A stretch of 64,000 nt of DNA, taken from NCBI RefSeq assembly GCF_030272615.1, contig NC_081406.1, positions 188,340,391 through 188,404,390 of the forward strand, in the 5' to 3' direction. Every line of letters begins with the position of its first letter. Position 1 is the stretch's first letter. The DNA is from Cryptomeria japonica. Lineage: Eukaryota; Streptophyta; Pinopsida; Cupressales; Cupressaceae. This document shows positions 11,447-22,481 of the stretch, piece by piece. The translations under genes were made by a program, and so were the position numbers. The notes beneath the pieces were generated by a model that was not told the DNA's origin, ran no database searches, and saw only the letters and a list, made by a program, of their open reading frames with translations.

Positions 11447-12486
11447 TGTTAGGTCCCAGAGGCAACTAAGAGGGGGGGGTATGAATCAGTTCTCTAATAA
11501 TTCAAACCAAAAACAACTTAACCAACTTAATGCTTAATACTAGTAAACCTATCTTTTATGCTGGTAGACAATTTTATCAGTTAATTGCAATACGAGTAAG
11601 GATTAATGCATGAAATAAAAAGATAGTCATCCACAACACATAACACCAATATTTGTATGTGGAAACCCTGTAAGGGGAAAAACCATGGTGGGAAACCTTA
11701 CCCACAATCAAATGATACTACTGCAGATAGTAAGTGTATACAAATAGGGTTTGCACATGCAGAAAGGCCAAGCGCTTAGAGCTCACTGCTCAAACACAAA
11801 ATAGAAGTCACACTGACTACAATTGGATGGTTAAATCCAATAATGATGTATGTCTTAAAATAGCATCTTCGTATGTTGGATTCAGTACCGGTGTAGTTCT
11901 GATATGCTTTCACAAAAACCTTGCTTCACCTTCAAATGATGTTTGCATGTATAGCTTTGCTTATTCTCGCATATACCTTCACACAATCCTTTTTCGCATT
12001 CCACATCTGATCTTACAAATAATATCTTACATTTATATCATAACCTAGGACCAATTTTAGTAGGTCAGCTCTAAAGGATATTACAATAAAATCAACTTAC
12101 AAATAAATTAATGCCCGATGCAATAACCGATTCAACATGTTGGCTTAATGTATTTACAACAATAATAAATCATCTCCATAGCGTGACATGCTTATCTAGA
12201 AAAGATAAGCCTGCCAATGTCTAACCTAGACCTATTTGCTGGTAACAACAAATATGCTAATATGAATATGCCAATAAACAAATCTTCAAGACAAAGTGTC
12301 CAAACAATGTCTTCGACATAACCAAGTGTTTTCCATGCCATTCCAAGTGTCGGTGTATCAGATACCAGTGACTATACATGAGTCATTTTTCTTGCCGGTG
12401 AATGTTGCTGATTCTCCAAAGTGCCAGAGTTGATAAGTGTTAGTAGGTGTTGACATCAATGACAAAACCATACCAAAATACCAACA
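11447..12486 (-). repeat. 5' LTR of Copia-1
   Basis: 1040 bp, the uninterrupted partner of 4745-6886. It contains the G-run motif (11468-11478) and the hairpin block (11660-11700). The right end CCAACA is followed directly by the target duplication CAATA. Confidence 0.93.
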
Positions 12487-12710
12487 CAATATTTCTTTCT
12501 AAGCAATTTATGATGTAAAAATGACATGTTGAATTTATGATATGGTTTGTTGGATAGAATATAGATGATGATATTTTTGATGAATCTATTGTACGATGAC
12601 ACATGTTTATATTTTGTTGATGGGTAAAGTTTGGTGTTGACATGTTTGGTTGAGGGTGATCACAAAGAATAACTTTTGGTAGATATTATTTTGTTGACTA
12701 TGTGAATGTT

Positions 12711-13466
12711 TGAAGCAGTCACCAGTGAGGAGGGACCTCGAGGAGATTATTCCAACTAGTCAGCAAGAGTTAATACAATAGAAACACACAGATATGATGG
12801 AGGCAATGAAAAATAGATAGTTTTATTGCATGAAAGCTAATTACATCCAACTGATAACAACTGGATTACAACATACCGACACAGGTCTAGTAGAATAGTT
12901 CTCACCAGGACCTTGAATCGAAAGATCTATCTTCTAGGTACAGTCTATCTAATTGATACTCCTTGATTCTGTGAGTTGATTGATTACATTCTAAAGCATG
13001 ATTACAAATATATATAGTGATCCAAAGGATCTGGTCGGCCCAAAAGGATCAAAACCCTAATGTGCAGAAATGAATGAGGTCGACCTCCACCAAGAGATTC
13101 CTCCAAAAAATCTAAAGGATGAAACACAGAAGGTCGGCCACATGCCAAGCAACATCTAGATCAACGTCCAAGACTCCGCAAGCATCAAAATGGGTTTCGG
13201 TAGATCACTAGAACAGGTCTCCAGAAACCAGTAATAAAGGAACAACCAGTAGTGATATCTTGATGGAAAGTGATCTAAATGAGATGAGGTTAGAAAGCAA
13301 GCAGGGTGATCAAGTCTTAAAGAAGAATCCATCTACACAAGAAACCGGTGTGCCAAAACTAAGACACATAGAATGGAAAACTGAAACTTTAAACAAAAAA
13401 CAAATGGAAAAGGAAATATTTTTGGTTGATGCAAGATTGATGTGAACCAGGGATGCTCCTACATCA
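12711..13466 (-). repeat. 3' LTR of the chromodomain Gypsy element
   Basis: It begins TGAAGCAGTC on the plus strand and matches 18867-19005 plus 20470-21029 over most of its length. The outer end near 13466 (CTACATCA) is approximate: the other LTR is cut before this point and no clear polypurine tract follows. A TATA-like ATATATAG is near 13010. Confidence 0.8.
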
Positions 13467-13497
13467 GACATACAAGGTTAATAAAAAAGAAAGCCTC

Positions 13498-14031
13498 TCA
13501 CTTTGCTGGGGTCAAAGGAAAACCAAGGCAGTCTACCTCTATTTGAGAAATCCAAGATGGATCTTCCACTGGTCTGTTCTTCCACTTCACAAGATATTCT
13601 TTGTATTGACTGATTCGGGTACTATGCCCAATCCTACTATCCAAAATCTCTTCAATCTGATCTGGTTCCTTCTGAGGCAATCATTTCTCCAAGTCAGCAA
13701 TACTATCCTCACTGAATTCTGGTTCATGGTACTCATGAAGATCTGCAATGTTGAATATAGGTGAAATACTTAGACTATTCTGTAGCTCCACTTCATATGC
13801 ATTTCCAGAACTGAACTTTCTCAAGATCTTACAGGGTCCAAACTTCTTCATCTACAACTTATCATAAGTTCCAACCAAGAATCTCTCTTTTCTCAAATAG
13901 ACCATCACTTCATCGACAACTTCAAATTCCTTATGTCTCCTCTTCTCATCTGCCTTCTCCTTGTATTTTCTATTCATTTCTTCCAAATTTTGTTTAACTT
14001 GAATATGCAATGTTGCCATGTGATCTACAAA
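13498..14031 (-). pseudogene. Chromodomain and integrase C-terminus of the Gypsy element
   Basis: The open segment 13680-13498 encodes EILDSRIGHSTRISQYKEYLVKWKNRPVEDPSWI, read in pieces. It has the YLVKWK and the Trp-containing end of a chromodomain. In chromoviruses this domain is thought to direct integration to heterochromatin by reading histone marks. Upstream (13681-14031) the integrase tail (RRHKEFEVVDEVMVYLRKE, near 13900) is interrupted by stops. The domain ends in a stop at 13498, just before the 3' LTR. Confidence 0.85.
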
Positions 14032-15003
14032 TTATTCTACTTCTGAACTCTTCCGGTCTTCACTACTAATGTCTCTCAATTTTGCTATCTCAAAAGGTGT
14101 TTTTCTAGTACTTCTATTCACTGAATTGTTATAGGAAAACTCTTCTTGTGCAAGGATCAAATCCCAACTTCCGGTTTTATCTCCTACTAAACATCTCAAC
14201 AAGTTTCCCAAACTCCGGTTAACTACTTTTGTCTGTCCATCAGTCTGTGGATGAAAAGTAGAACTAAACTTCAAAGCTATCTTCATCTTTTTCCAAAGTG
14301 TTCTCCAAAAAAAGTCAACAAACTTAGTGTCTCTATCTGAAACTATGCTCTTAGGTAATCCATGCAATCTTACCACTTCCTTGAAAAATAGGTCTTCTAT
14401 ATGCAATGCATCTGATGTCTTCTTGCAAGGTATGAAATAAGCCATCTTTGAAAATCTATCCACTACCACAAATATAGAATCATTCCCTCTCGATGTCTTA
14501 GGTATGCTAAGTACAAAATCCATACTTATATCCTCACAAGATCTTACTGGTACTGTCAAAGGTTTATACAATCCCACATTCTGACTACTACCTTTTGCAA
14601 CTTGAAAAACTCTACAAATCTGCACATATCTCTTAACATCCTTATGAATCTGGGGCCAAAAGTACTGCTCACTCACCAATGCAATTGTTTTATCAATGCC
14701 AAAGTGTCCAGCTAAACCTCCACTATGCTTCTCTTTTATCAGGTTCTCTCTCATGGAACTTTTAGGTATGCATAACTAAACTCCCTTAAATAACATTCCA
14801 TCCTAAATGAAGTAATCCAACCATTTGCTCCTATCAACCATAACCGATTTTCTACATGCTTTCCAAGGTTCTACAAAATCCTAGTCTTTGTCATACAAGG
14901 TCTTCAAATCTTCAAAACCTAATACTATCACTTTCATTTCTGTCAACAAATTCCTTCTCCTACTCAATGCATCAGCAACTTTGTTAGATTTCCCACTTCT
15001 ATG
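14032..15003 (-). pseudogene. Gypsy integrase (zinc and catalytic domains)
   Basis: The strand-transfer domain. The part nearest RNase H (about 14960-15000) reads GKSNKVADALSRR, the end of the Gypsy RNase H. The zinc domain follows with HSGGLAGHFGIDKT and a C.VF pair in which the second Cys is Phe. The catalytic core is open from 14754 to 14032: MDFVLSIP and VSDRDTKF keep two Asp. In the conserved DGQTERVNR block the catalytic Glu is Lys (DGQTKVVNR, about 14230). With a zinc ligand and the Glu lost, it would be inactive even without stops. Confidence 0.92.
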
Positions 15004-15758
15004 TGTAGAACCCAAAATTGTCCAGTCTAATTAAATAAATATTTTATTTATTTAATTATCTAAGCTTAATTCTTCTATTAATTAAATAAATCTTTATTTA
15101 TTTAATTAATTCATTTATCCTCTTCTAGCCTTATTTCTCATTTAAATTATCCTTTTCCTAAATTAAATAAATATCTTATTTATTTAATTATCCCACTTCT
15201 TCTATTAGTTAAATAAATCTTTATTTATTAAATTAATTAATTAACCTTTTCTACCCATGACACATGTCATTCATCTCTTAATTCATACACTACCTACCCC
15301 TTTCATTATTTTATTATTTCTTTTACCTACCCTCTAATCTTAGCCGACCTCCTTTTACAACTCTCAATCTTATCCCTCCATTTCTTATTGTGTCTTCTAT
15401 ATAAGAAGATGCTTCCTTCATTATCAAACCCTAATCATTCATTCTAATCAATCATCTTAAGGTCATGACTACACTATGATCCTACTTGCAACCACATTCC
15501 ATTCTTTGTTGAGCTCTTATGCACATAAAATTTGAGAGCAAATATATCAAACAAGATCAATGGAGATAGGAAGAATGGAGATCCAAACCCTATTGGACAT
15601 GTGATGGCATAATCTTTGTGATTTCATTTAATTTGCATTGTCTTAGGTAATCTTCATATGTTATGGTGGATCTTTGTTGTTGTTAGGCTAGGGTTTTGTG
15701 GTTGAATTCATTTAGCCTTTCAATATCGTTATTATTGTATCCATTTTCACCATATACA
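15004..15758 (+). mobile_element. Tat-like solo LTR nested in the Gypsy pol
   Basis: 755 bp starting TGTAGAACCC and ending CATATACA, flanked by the perfect duplication CTATG (14999-15003 and 15759-15763). It splits the Gypsy pol between RNase H and integrase. A TATA box (CTATATAAG) near 15398 gives plus orientation. U3 contains three perfect AT-rich palindromes (from 15028, 15076 and 15161) and one imperfect one. The LTR at 61053-61876 is the same family in the other orientation; 29727 onward is a more distant relative next to a Tat-type pol, which suggests the lineage. Confidence 0.92.
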
Positions 15759-15763
15759 CTATG

Positions 15764-16228
15764 TTTCAACACAAAGGTGTAACTCTGCAAGAACTCTAGC
15801 CATCTCATATGTCTCTAATTCAACTTACTCTGACTGCTCAAATATTGCAAAGCTTGATGATCTGTATACAACACAAACTCCTTAGGCAATAAGTAATGTC
15901 TCCATTTCTTCAAGGCTTGAATTATGGCATAAAATTCCTAATCATATACTGAATATCTCTTCCAGGCATCATTCAATTTCTCACTGAAATATGCTATTGC
16001 TCTCCCTTCTTGACTCAAAACTGCTCCTATTGCTATTCCACTTGCATCACAATCCACTTGAAATACCTTATTGAAATCCAGTAAAGCCAACATAGACTGC
16101 TCAGTCACTTTCTATTTCAACAACTCAAAACTTTTGTTTTCTCCAGTGATCCACTTGAATTCCTTCGTATCTCCCCTCATGGTCTCAGTCATAGGATTAC
16201 AATCTGAATTGAAATTTCTAATAAACTT
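15764..16228 (-). pseudogene. Gypsy RNase H
   Basis: Catalytic signatures are visible with stops between them: VDCDASGIAIG (first Asp, about 16022-16058), a Glu in [12 protein letters not shown] (about 15900) and [11 protein letters not shown] (Asp, about 15860). The C-terminal part of the domain continues beyond the nested solo LTR at 14960-15000. It would degrade genomic RNA during cDNA synthesis. Several in-frame stops remain. Confidence 0.87.
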
Positions 16229-17233
16229 CTAGTAAAAAATAGCCAATCCATGAAATGATCTTACCTCTCCAAATTTTTCTGGTGTAGGCCACTCAACAAT
16301 GCCTTTCACTTTCTGAGGGTCCATCTTCAAACCATCCTTAGATATTACAAAGCCCAAATAGACTAGATCATCCTTCATGAAAGTGAACTTCTTGATATTG
16401 ATTAGTAACTTTTCTTCTCTCAACCTTTGCAAAACTTGTCTTAACTACAACAAATCCTCCTTTTTTGTTTTACTGAAAATCAGAATGGCATCCAAGTACA
16501 CAATAAAAGACTTATCCAATAATTTCTTCAAAACCTCATTCATCAGCCTCATGAAAGTACTCGATGCATTAGTCAGTCCAAAAAGCATCACCAACCATTC
16601 ATATAATCCTTCATTTGTCTTAAATGCTATCTTGCATTCATCACCTTCTATGATCCTGATATGGTGATATCCACTCTTCAAATCTATCTTTGTAAAGTAC
16701 TTTTCTCCACTCAAATAGTCCATTATGTCATCCATCCTAGGCAAGGGAAACTGGTATTTCACCGTGATCTTGTTTATTGGTCTTGAATTGGTACACATCT
16801 TCCATTCTCCATTCTTCTTAGGTGCTAATACAACTAGTATTGCACAAGGGCTCAGACTTTTCCTATTCAAAACTTTCTTCAATAGCTCCTGCACTTGTCT
16901 ATTCAGTTCTTTATTCTCTATCGGTGTTAACCAGTGTGCAGGTTTGTTAGGAAAGCTTTCTCTGGGAACTAAGTCCATGCAATGACTAATACTTCTAACA
17001 GGTGGCAATCCATGAGGTACATTATCTGAAATGATGTCCTCATATTCTGTCAGCAAATCTCTTATCTCTATTAGGTGTTCTCCTTCCGGTTTCGGTCTCT
17101 CAGTCTTCTTAGGAATTAAGGCAAACCACACATTCTCATGTCTCAGTCCATCCATGAACTTCCTTCCATCTACTAGACAGATTTTGGTATTTATACAGAC
17201 TTCATTCTTCAAAGGTTGCTCCAAAGGCAACAA
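16229..17233 (-). pseudogene. Gypsy reverse transcriptase
   Basis: Two open stretches (17233-16445 and 16432-16229) in one frame, separated by a stop. In order: LPPVRSISHCMDLVP, LVVLAPKKNGEWKMC, INKITVKYQFPLPRMDDI, KIDLKSGYHHIRI (first catalytic Asp), MLFGLTNASSTF, then VYLDAILIF. The last is the catalytic YLDD box with the second Asp changed to Ala (about 16485-16500). The thumb continues with YLGFVISKDGLKMDPQKV. Loss of the YLDD Asp means no polymerase activity. Confidence 0.94.
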
Positions 17234-17293
17234 GGTTTACTTCATCCCATTGGCCACAATAGTGTATGTATTCTTCTTCCCATCATGTATCGC

Positions 17294-17709
17294 CTATCCA
17301 TTAAACTGCCAGGGCCTTCCCAACAAAATATGACAAATGTTCATAGGCATAATATCACACAAAACTTCATCATGATAATTCCCAATTTTCAATTTTACTA
17401 AACACTGTTCACTTACTAACAACTTATGTTCATCTTGAATCCATGCTATCTGGTAAGGCTTAGGGTGTTTCAATCTCTCCAATTTCAACTTATTCACCAT
17501 CTCTTCTAAACAAGATTATCTAAACTACCACTATCAATAACAACTTTACAACACTTACAGGATACCTTAGATCTGGTCTTGAATAGGTTATTCCTCTGCA
17601 AGGGTTCTTTACCTTCTCTGGTATGACACAAAGCTCTTCTCATCATCAACAGTTCTCCATCTTTTGGTTTATTGTTTGATCCGGTGGGATTTTCTTCCAC
17701 CACTACCAC
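17294..17709 (-). pseudogene. Gypsy aspartic protease
   Basis: The active-site motif VVIDSGSLDNLV is at the end of the open segment 17709-17506. The second half (17500-17294) contains CHILLGRPWQF, the conserved C-terminal ILLGRPW of plant Gypsy proteases. The two halves are in different frames, so a frameshift lies at about 17500-17506, just after a stop. Confidence 0.88.
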
Positions 17710-18759
17710 TCTTTTGGTAGTCTCTAACTTCTTACATTCAAATGGATGGTGTCCTTCTCCACATTTAAAACAAGTTCCTCTGAATGTCCTTTTGTCCTAT
17801 CTTCCAAAGTTCTCATTCCGGTAACCATCCGGTTCTCTCCTCTAGTAGAAATTTCTATCATCCTTCTGATATGAATTACCTTCTTTGCTCACTTGCTTGT
17901 CCTTGTTCTAATCTATGCTAGTTCCTCTTCCTCTGGTGTATCCTCTTCCTCCTTAAAATGTTTCTCCAATAAGCCTTCCACCTCTACTTCTCTATCTTTG
18001 CTCATGCCTCTTATTCAATTTCTCTTCAGCCTTTATTGCATACTGGTAAGCCTCTTCAACACTCTCTAATTTGATCATATTGAGTTCATCTTGTATAGAC
18101 ATCCGTAATCCATTCAAATATCTTGGAATTTATTTAATTTCATCATCAAAATGTCTAGACCTTATGTTCAACTTCTAAAATGCTTCAGTGTACTCCTTCA
18201 CACTAGATTCCTTCTGTCTCATTTTCTGCAAATTCTGGAATAGATCTACTTGATAATTTGTCGGGATAAAATTTGATTTTAACTTAGCAATCATCCTATC
18301 CCATGTCTTAATCTTTTCTTTACCTCTTCTTTACCTATCAACTTGCAAGTTCTCCCACCAAAGAGATGCATGACCCTTCAACCAGGTACATGCATACTTC
18401 ACCTTCCTCTCTTCTGCAGTGTTTTCAAAGTCAAAATACTTCTCCATCTCCGAGATCCAATCCATCAATTCATCTGAATCTAACTTCCCATCATATTATG
18501 GTGAAGTAAAATGAGGTTTAGTGTTCACCCTACTCAAAACCCTTAAAAAACTTTCCTCCTTCGGATCAACTGCTAATAGATTCACTTGCTCTGCCAGGGC
18601 TTCTTCTCCTCCATCTTCACTCACATCCTCAACATGTCGGCCTCTTCTCTAGGCTATCTCCATGAATTATAATTGGGCTTCTATTCCTTGCAACATATCC
18701 ATTACAATAGGGTTTGCATTCCCACATTCTCCACCATTCCTAGTTCCTCTTCATGCCAT
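17710..18759 (-). pseudogene. Gypsy Gag
   Basis: The ATG at 18759-18757 lies about 95 bp inside the PBS. Its third codon is TGA where CGA (Arg) is expected, followed by more stops. Recognisable blocks: WISEMEKYFDFENTAEERKVKYA, then TWLKGHASLWWENL (about 18330-18470), typical of the Gypsy Gag capsid region. Later comes a zinc knuckle CFKCGEGHHPFEC (about 17740-17780) with all four ligands present. Stops I could check are explained by single transitions. Confidence 0.87.
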
Positions 18760-18852
18760 TGATCCACACTAGTCCTCTGCAATTGCAGATCGGATCCATA
18801 ATCCTCCACCCTACAACAAGATTCAGGACATGCAACCTTTGGAATGAACTTT

Positions 18853-18864
18853 GCTCTAATACCA
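18853..18864 (-). other. Primer-binding site of the Gypsy element
   Basis: Minus strand TGGTATTAGAGC next to the LTR end GACTGCTTCA, of the initiator tRNA-Met type. Confidence 0.8.
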
Positions 18865-18866
18865 CT

Positions 18867-21029
18867 TGAAGCAGTCACTGATGAGGAGGGACCTCGAGGA
18901 GATCAATCCAACCAGTCAGCAAGAGTTAACACAACAGAAACATAGAGGTATGATGGAGGCAATGCATAATAGATAATTACATCCAACTAGTAAAAACCGG
19001 GTTACTGATGGTATGATGAAAGAATAAGTATCTGGTAGAATGCTGAGAGGGGGGGTGAATCAATGTACTTAAAAATTGATACAAACTCTCAAACTCAAAT
19101 TCAAACTCACAAAGTAAACTTTCACTTATCAAGATCAATACTCAACATCAACCAACATCAATTGGCATCAACTAGTTTGACTGTTATGACAACTTAATAG
19201 TAAACAGCTTCAATCTTGTAAACATAAAAAATTCTTAATCATATGTCAACATGTTCATCTCTCAATGCTTCTAATTATCATGCCTTATCAAAATAGTTAA
19301 GTAGTTAATCAAATCAACAAATAAGATCATAACCACAAAATCATTCACCACTTGACACAAATATTTATACGTGGAAAACCCAAATAGGTAAAAACCACGA
19401 TGAGATGAGACTCACAAGGATAGCTATTTGAAGTTCACCCTATTAGGAGCCAATCCTGTTAAAGCTCTTACAATAAGTCCTATTAAGAACTAATTCTAAT
19501 TAGGAATCACCCGGTTAAGGGATTTACAAAGATGCCTTGATGAAGAGCACAATACCCTATTAGGAGCAACCTCACTGGAGGATTTGAGAATCCAAACTAA
19601 TGGACCACCTTGTTAGAGGATTTAGAAAGTAACCAAGCTTGTTAGAGCTTACCCGGTTAGGGGATTTCAATTTTTGTTGTACTTGTTAGAAAACAACAGG
19701 TTTTCTTGATCTGTCTGAATAGCACTACATCTACTTGATCAAATCCTTCTTAAGCTTCAATCTGCCTTTACTAAAACTACAGATCCATCCACCAGTTAGG
19801 CAACCACACACTCACTTGGTTTCTCCCAATCTTGTCAACTTTGCCAACACTTAACAAAACAATATCATCGACCTTAAAAACAAATCAACTAGGTCGATAA
19901 CACAATAAAAACCTAATTGTCATCATCAAGATTATAAACAAGTCGGTACAATCTTGACCATTAGAAATCATAACATTCTCTTCATATTCTTCAAGAAAAT
20001 TCCAACCACTGCATAATCACCACTTCATCGGACTTTGTAACTTATCATGCACTATGCATTATATGCAATCCACTTTTCTCCTTTCCAAGATAACAAACGC
20101 ACCAAATCAATCTGAACTTATCCTCATACAATTATCACATGTGTCTCCATCATTACCACTCAAAATTAGATCTTAAACCAACAAACTTGATTAGTAAGGG
20201 TTTAACATGAAACAAATAGTAGGGTTTATCAGTTACATAACATAGAAAGGTTTAACCCTTTACACCGGTTCAACTTACAAACTACCATATATCGGTTTAC
20301 ACCATCTTCCTCAAAGTTTATCATACCGGTTACAAGACAATAGCAATAACAACAATAACATCAGCAATATCATGAATATCATTCACCGGTTCATTTGACA
20401 TCAATGACAACATATCATTAATGCAATCTATATGCAAAATGCCAACAAACTAAAAAATGCAATCTATATGAAAGTTAATTACATCCTACCAGTAAAAACT
20501 GGGTTACAACATACCGGCACACAGGCCTGGTAGAATAGGTCTCACCGGGAGTTTGAATGGAAAGATCTATCTTCTAGGCACAATCTATCTAACTGACACT
20601 CCTTTATTCTCTAAGTTGATTGATTACATTCTAAATAATGATTACAAATATATATAGCGATCCAAAGGATCTGGTCAGCCCAAAAAGATATATACCCTAA
20701 CGTGCATAAATGAATGAGGTTGGCCTCCACCAAGAGATTCCTCTAGAAAATCAAAAGGATGAAACTCATAAGGTCGACCACATGCCAAGAACCATCAATA
20801 TAAACATCCAAGACTCCGCAAGCATCAAAATGGGTTTCGGTAGGTCACTAGAATAGGTCTCAAGCAAACGGTAACAAGAAACTATCAAGGAAACTAGTAG
20901 TGATATCTTGCCAGAAAGTGATCCAAATGAGATGTGGTTAGAAAGCAAGAAGGGTGATCAATTCTTCAAGAAGAATCCATCTCCACAGGAAACTGGTGTG
21001 CCAAAACTAGGACACACAGAAAGGAAAAC
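18867..21029 (-). repeat. 5' LTR of the Gypsy element, interrupted and truncated
   Basis: 18867-19005 and about 20470-21029 align with the left LTR. Between them lies another LTR (19006-20447). Similarity to the left LTR stops abruptly at GGAAAAC (about 21029), where Tat-like gag sequence begins, so the last roughly 100 bp is missing. Confidence 0.85.
19006..20447 (-). mobile_element. Solo LTR related to the Copia/polymerase-less LTR group
   Basis: In minus orientation it starts TGTTGGCATTTTGC and ends CATACCATCA. It carries the G-run motif (about 19042-19061) and a perfect form of the LTR hairpin (CGTGG...CCACG, 19370-19399). No internal sequence is present. No 5-bp target duplication fits; instead a 31-bp stretch of the host LTR occurs on both sides (18975-19005 and 20477-20507). 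Confidence 0.75.
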
Positions 21030-22443
21030 AAGAAGAGATCCCAATCCTCCTAGAATGCAAAATCATGGTCATGCAAGAACAAATCATCTTGATAATCCTA
21101 TCATGACTCTCACACAACAACTGCAAGCAATGCAAACACAAATCCAAAAGATGCAAAGAGGAAATTTTAGAAGATACTTACTTCAAGAAATCTGTCCTCA
21201 TCCTTTCGACATAAATCTAAACATGATAACATTTCCTATAGGTTTCGAAACTCTGAGATATGAAAAATATGATGGAAGCACTAACCCTCAAGATCATATA
21301 TGATAATTTTACACAATGAGTATGTAGTTTGCACATGAGGATACCTACTTAATGAGACTATTTCCAAAAAGCTTAACTAGACTAGCTATGGAATGGTTCT
21401 CCAAACTTACACCTGGAATCAGATCAATTTTAGAGTTGGTGGATAAGTTTTTTTCATAATACTCCTACAACATACAACATGAAGTAACAATGCTAGACCT
21501 ATGTAACACTAAACAAAAAAGCAGAGAACCCTTCATGAAATTCTTACAATGATGGAGATGCCTAGCATTGTGGTATCCTCGTACATTGCCAGAGTACAAA
21601 AAAATGGACATGTTTATTGACAACTTAAATGATCAAATGAGTTATTACTTAAAAATGCAAGGAAATCAAAGCTTTGGAAAATTGGTTGACAATGGAATCA
21701 AAATGGAAGAAGCCATGATAAAGAAGGGTGAGTTGAAAATATACAAAGAAGGAGTCCATCCTCCTAACAATAATCACAATGATAAGCCAAAGTTTTGGAA
21801 TAGAAATCAAAATGTCATCAATGATGGAATAGTAGATAACAACAATGTGAAACCAAAGCAATCAGTTTTCAATTTATCTACTCACTCGGCAGCATCACAA
21901 CAAAACAACAATCACCAAAGAGCAACTATCAAAAGTTTCTTTCGAAGATAATTCACAAACATTGGTGAACCCCTTGGATCAGCACTAAAGACACTTCTCA
22001 CAAACAAATTGATCACTTTACCAGAAGAAAGGAACTACGAACCTCAAATCAAACCACCATGGTGGAACAATAATCAAAATTGTGATTTCCATCGAAACAA
22101 GGGACATCTCACAGATAATTGTCAAAAGTTGAAACATGTCATACAAGACTTAATTGATAATGGTGTAATAACTGTGGATGGACATACAACAAATGAATCT
22201 CATACCGCCTTTAAAACTCCGCTTCCAAACTATGAGAAAGGTGAGTCATCAACAACAAAGAATGGTAAGGGTAAAGAAAAGGTAAACTATGCTCATACAT
22301 ATGACAATGTGGTGAATGTGTTTGTAGTTAAAGAAAAACAAAATCAAGAACATGCTCGGGCTATCACAAGAAGAAAAGATAAAGTTGTTTTTCTAGGTCC
22401 TACAACAAACACATCATCCACACAACAAAACAATACAATCTAG
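21030..22443 (+). pseudogene. Tat-like Gag
   Basis: It begins inside the protein. A Gln/Met-rich helix (QQLQAMQTQIQKMQ) precedes FETLRYEKYDGSTNPQDHI, the start of the retrotransposon Gag capsid domain. The capsid then runs through several stops (21301-21567) and is open again from 21568. A zinc-knuckle-like CDFHRNKGHLTDNCQKLK at about 22080 has the Cys/His pattern usual in Tat-type Gag. The open frame 20908-21303 is an artefact joining antisense Gypsy LTR to this Gag. It ends at 22443, where a frameshift moves the continuation. Confidence 0.85.
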
Positions 22444-22481
22444 TGGAACAATTGTAGAAAAAACCTGCACAAATATCCATC

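Larger units (their letters stand above)
4745..12486 (-). mobile_element. Copia-1: full-length but decayed Ty1/Copia retrotransposon
   Basis: A complete element by structure. LTRs lie at 4745-6886 and 11447-12486, both TGTTAGG...CCAACA as written on the plus strand. The 5-bp target duplication CAATA is at 4740-4744 and 12487-12491. The primer site is at 11433-11444 and the polypurine tract next to 6887. Coding order on the minus strand is gag, protease, integrase, RT, RNase H, which defines Copia. The pol fragments from 10994 down to 7353 share one frame and are broken by stops; frameshifts lie in gag (between 10994 and 11389) and near 7370. The left LTR carries a foreign solo LTR and lacks about 140 bp present in the right LTR. 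Confidence 0.95.
12711..21029 (-). mobile_element. Chromodomain Gypsy element (decayed, with nested LTRs)
   Basis: LTRs at 12711-13466 and 18867-21029 bracket gag, protease, RT, RNase H, integrase and a C-terminal chromodomain on the minus strand. That order plus the chromodomain defines a plant chromovirus. After removing the 760 bp of the nested solo LTR plus its duplication, the RT, RNase H, integrase and chromodomain segments share one frame. One frameshift lies in the protease (about 17500), and stops are many. The right LTR carries another LTR and is cut at 21029 by a Tat-like element, so no target duplication can be checked; the left flank is ATGTT. Confidence 0.92.

Noticed and set aside
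20908-21303. 131-codon plus-strand ORF as a gene
   Set aside because: Its first third is antisense Gypsy LTR; only the part after 21029 is Gag.
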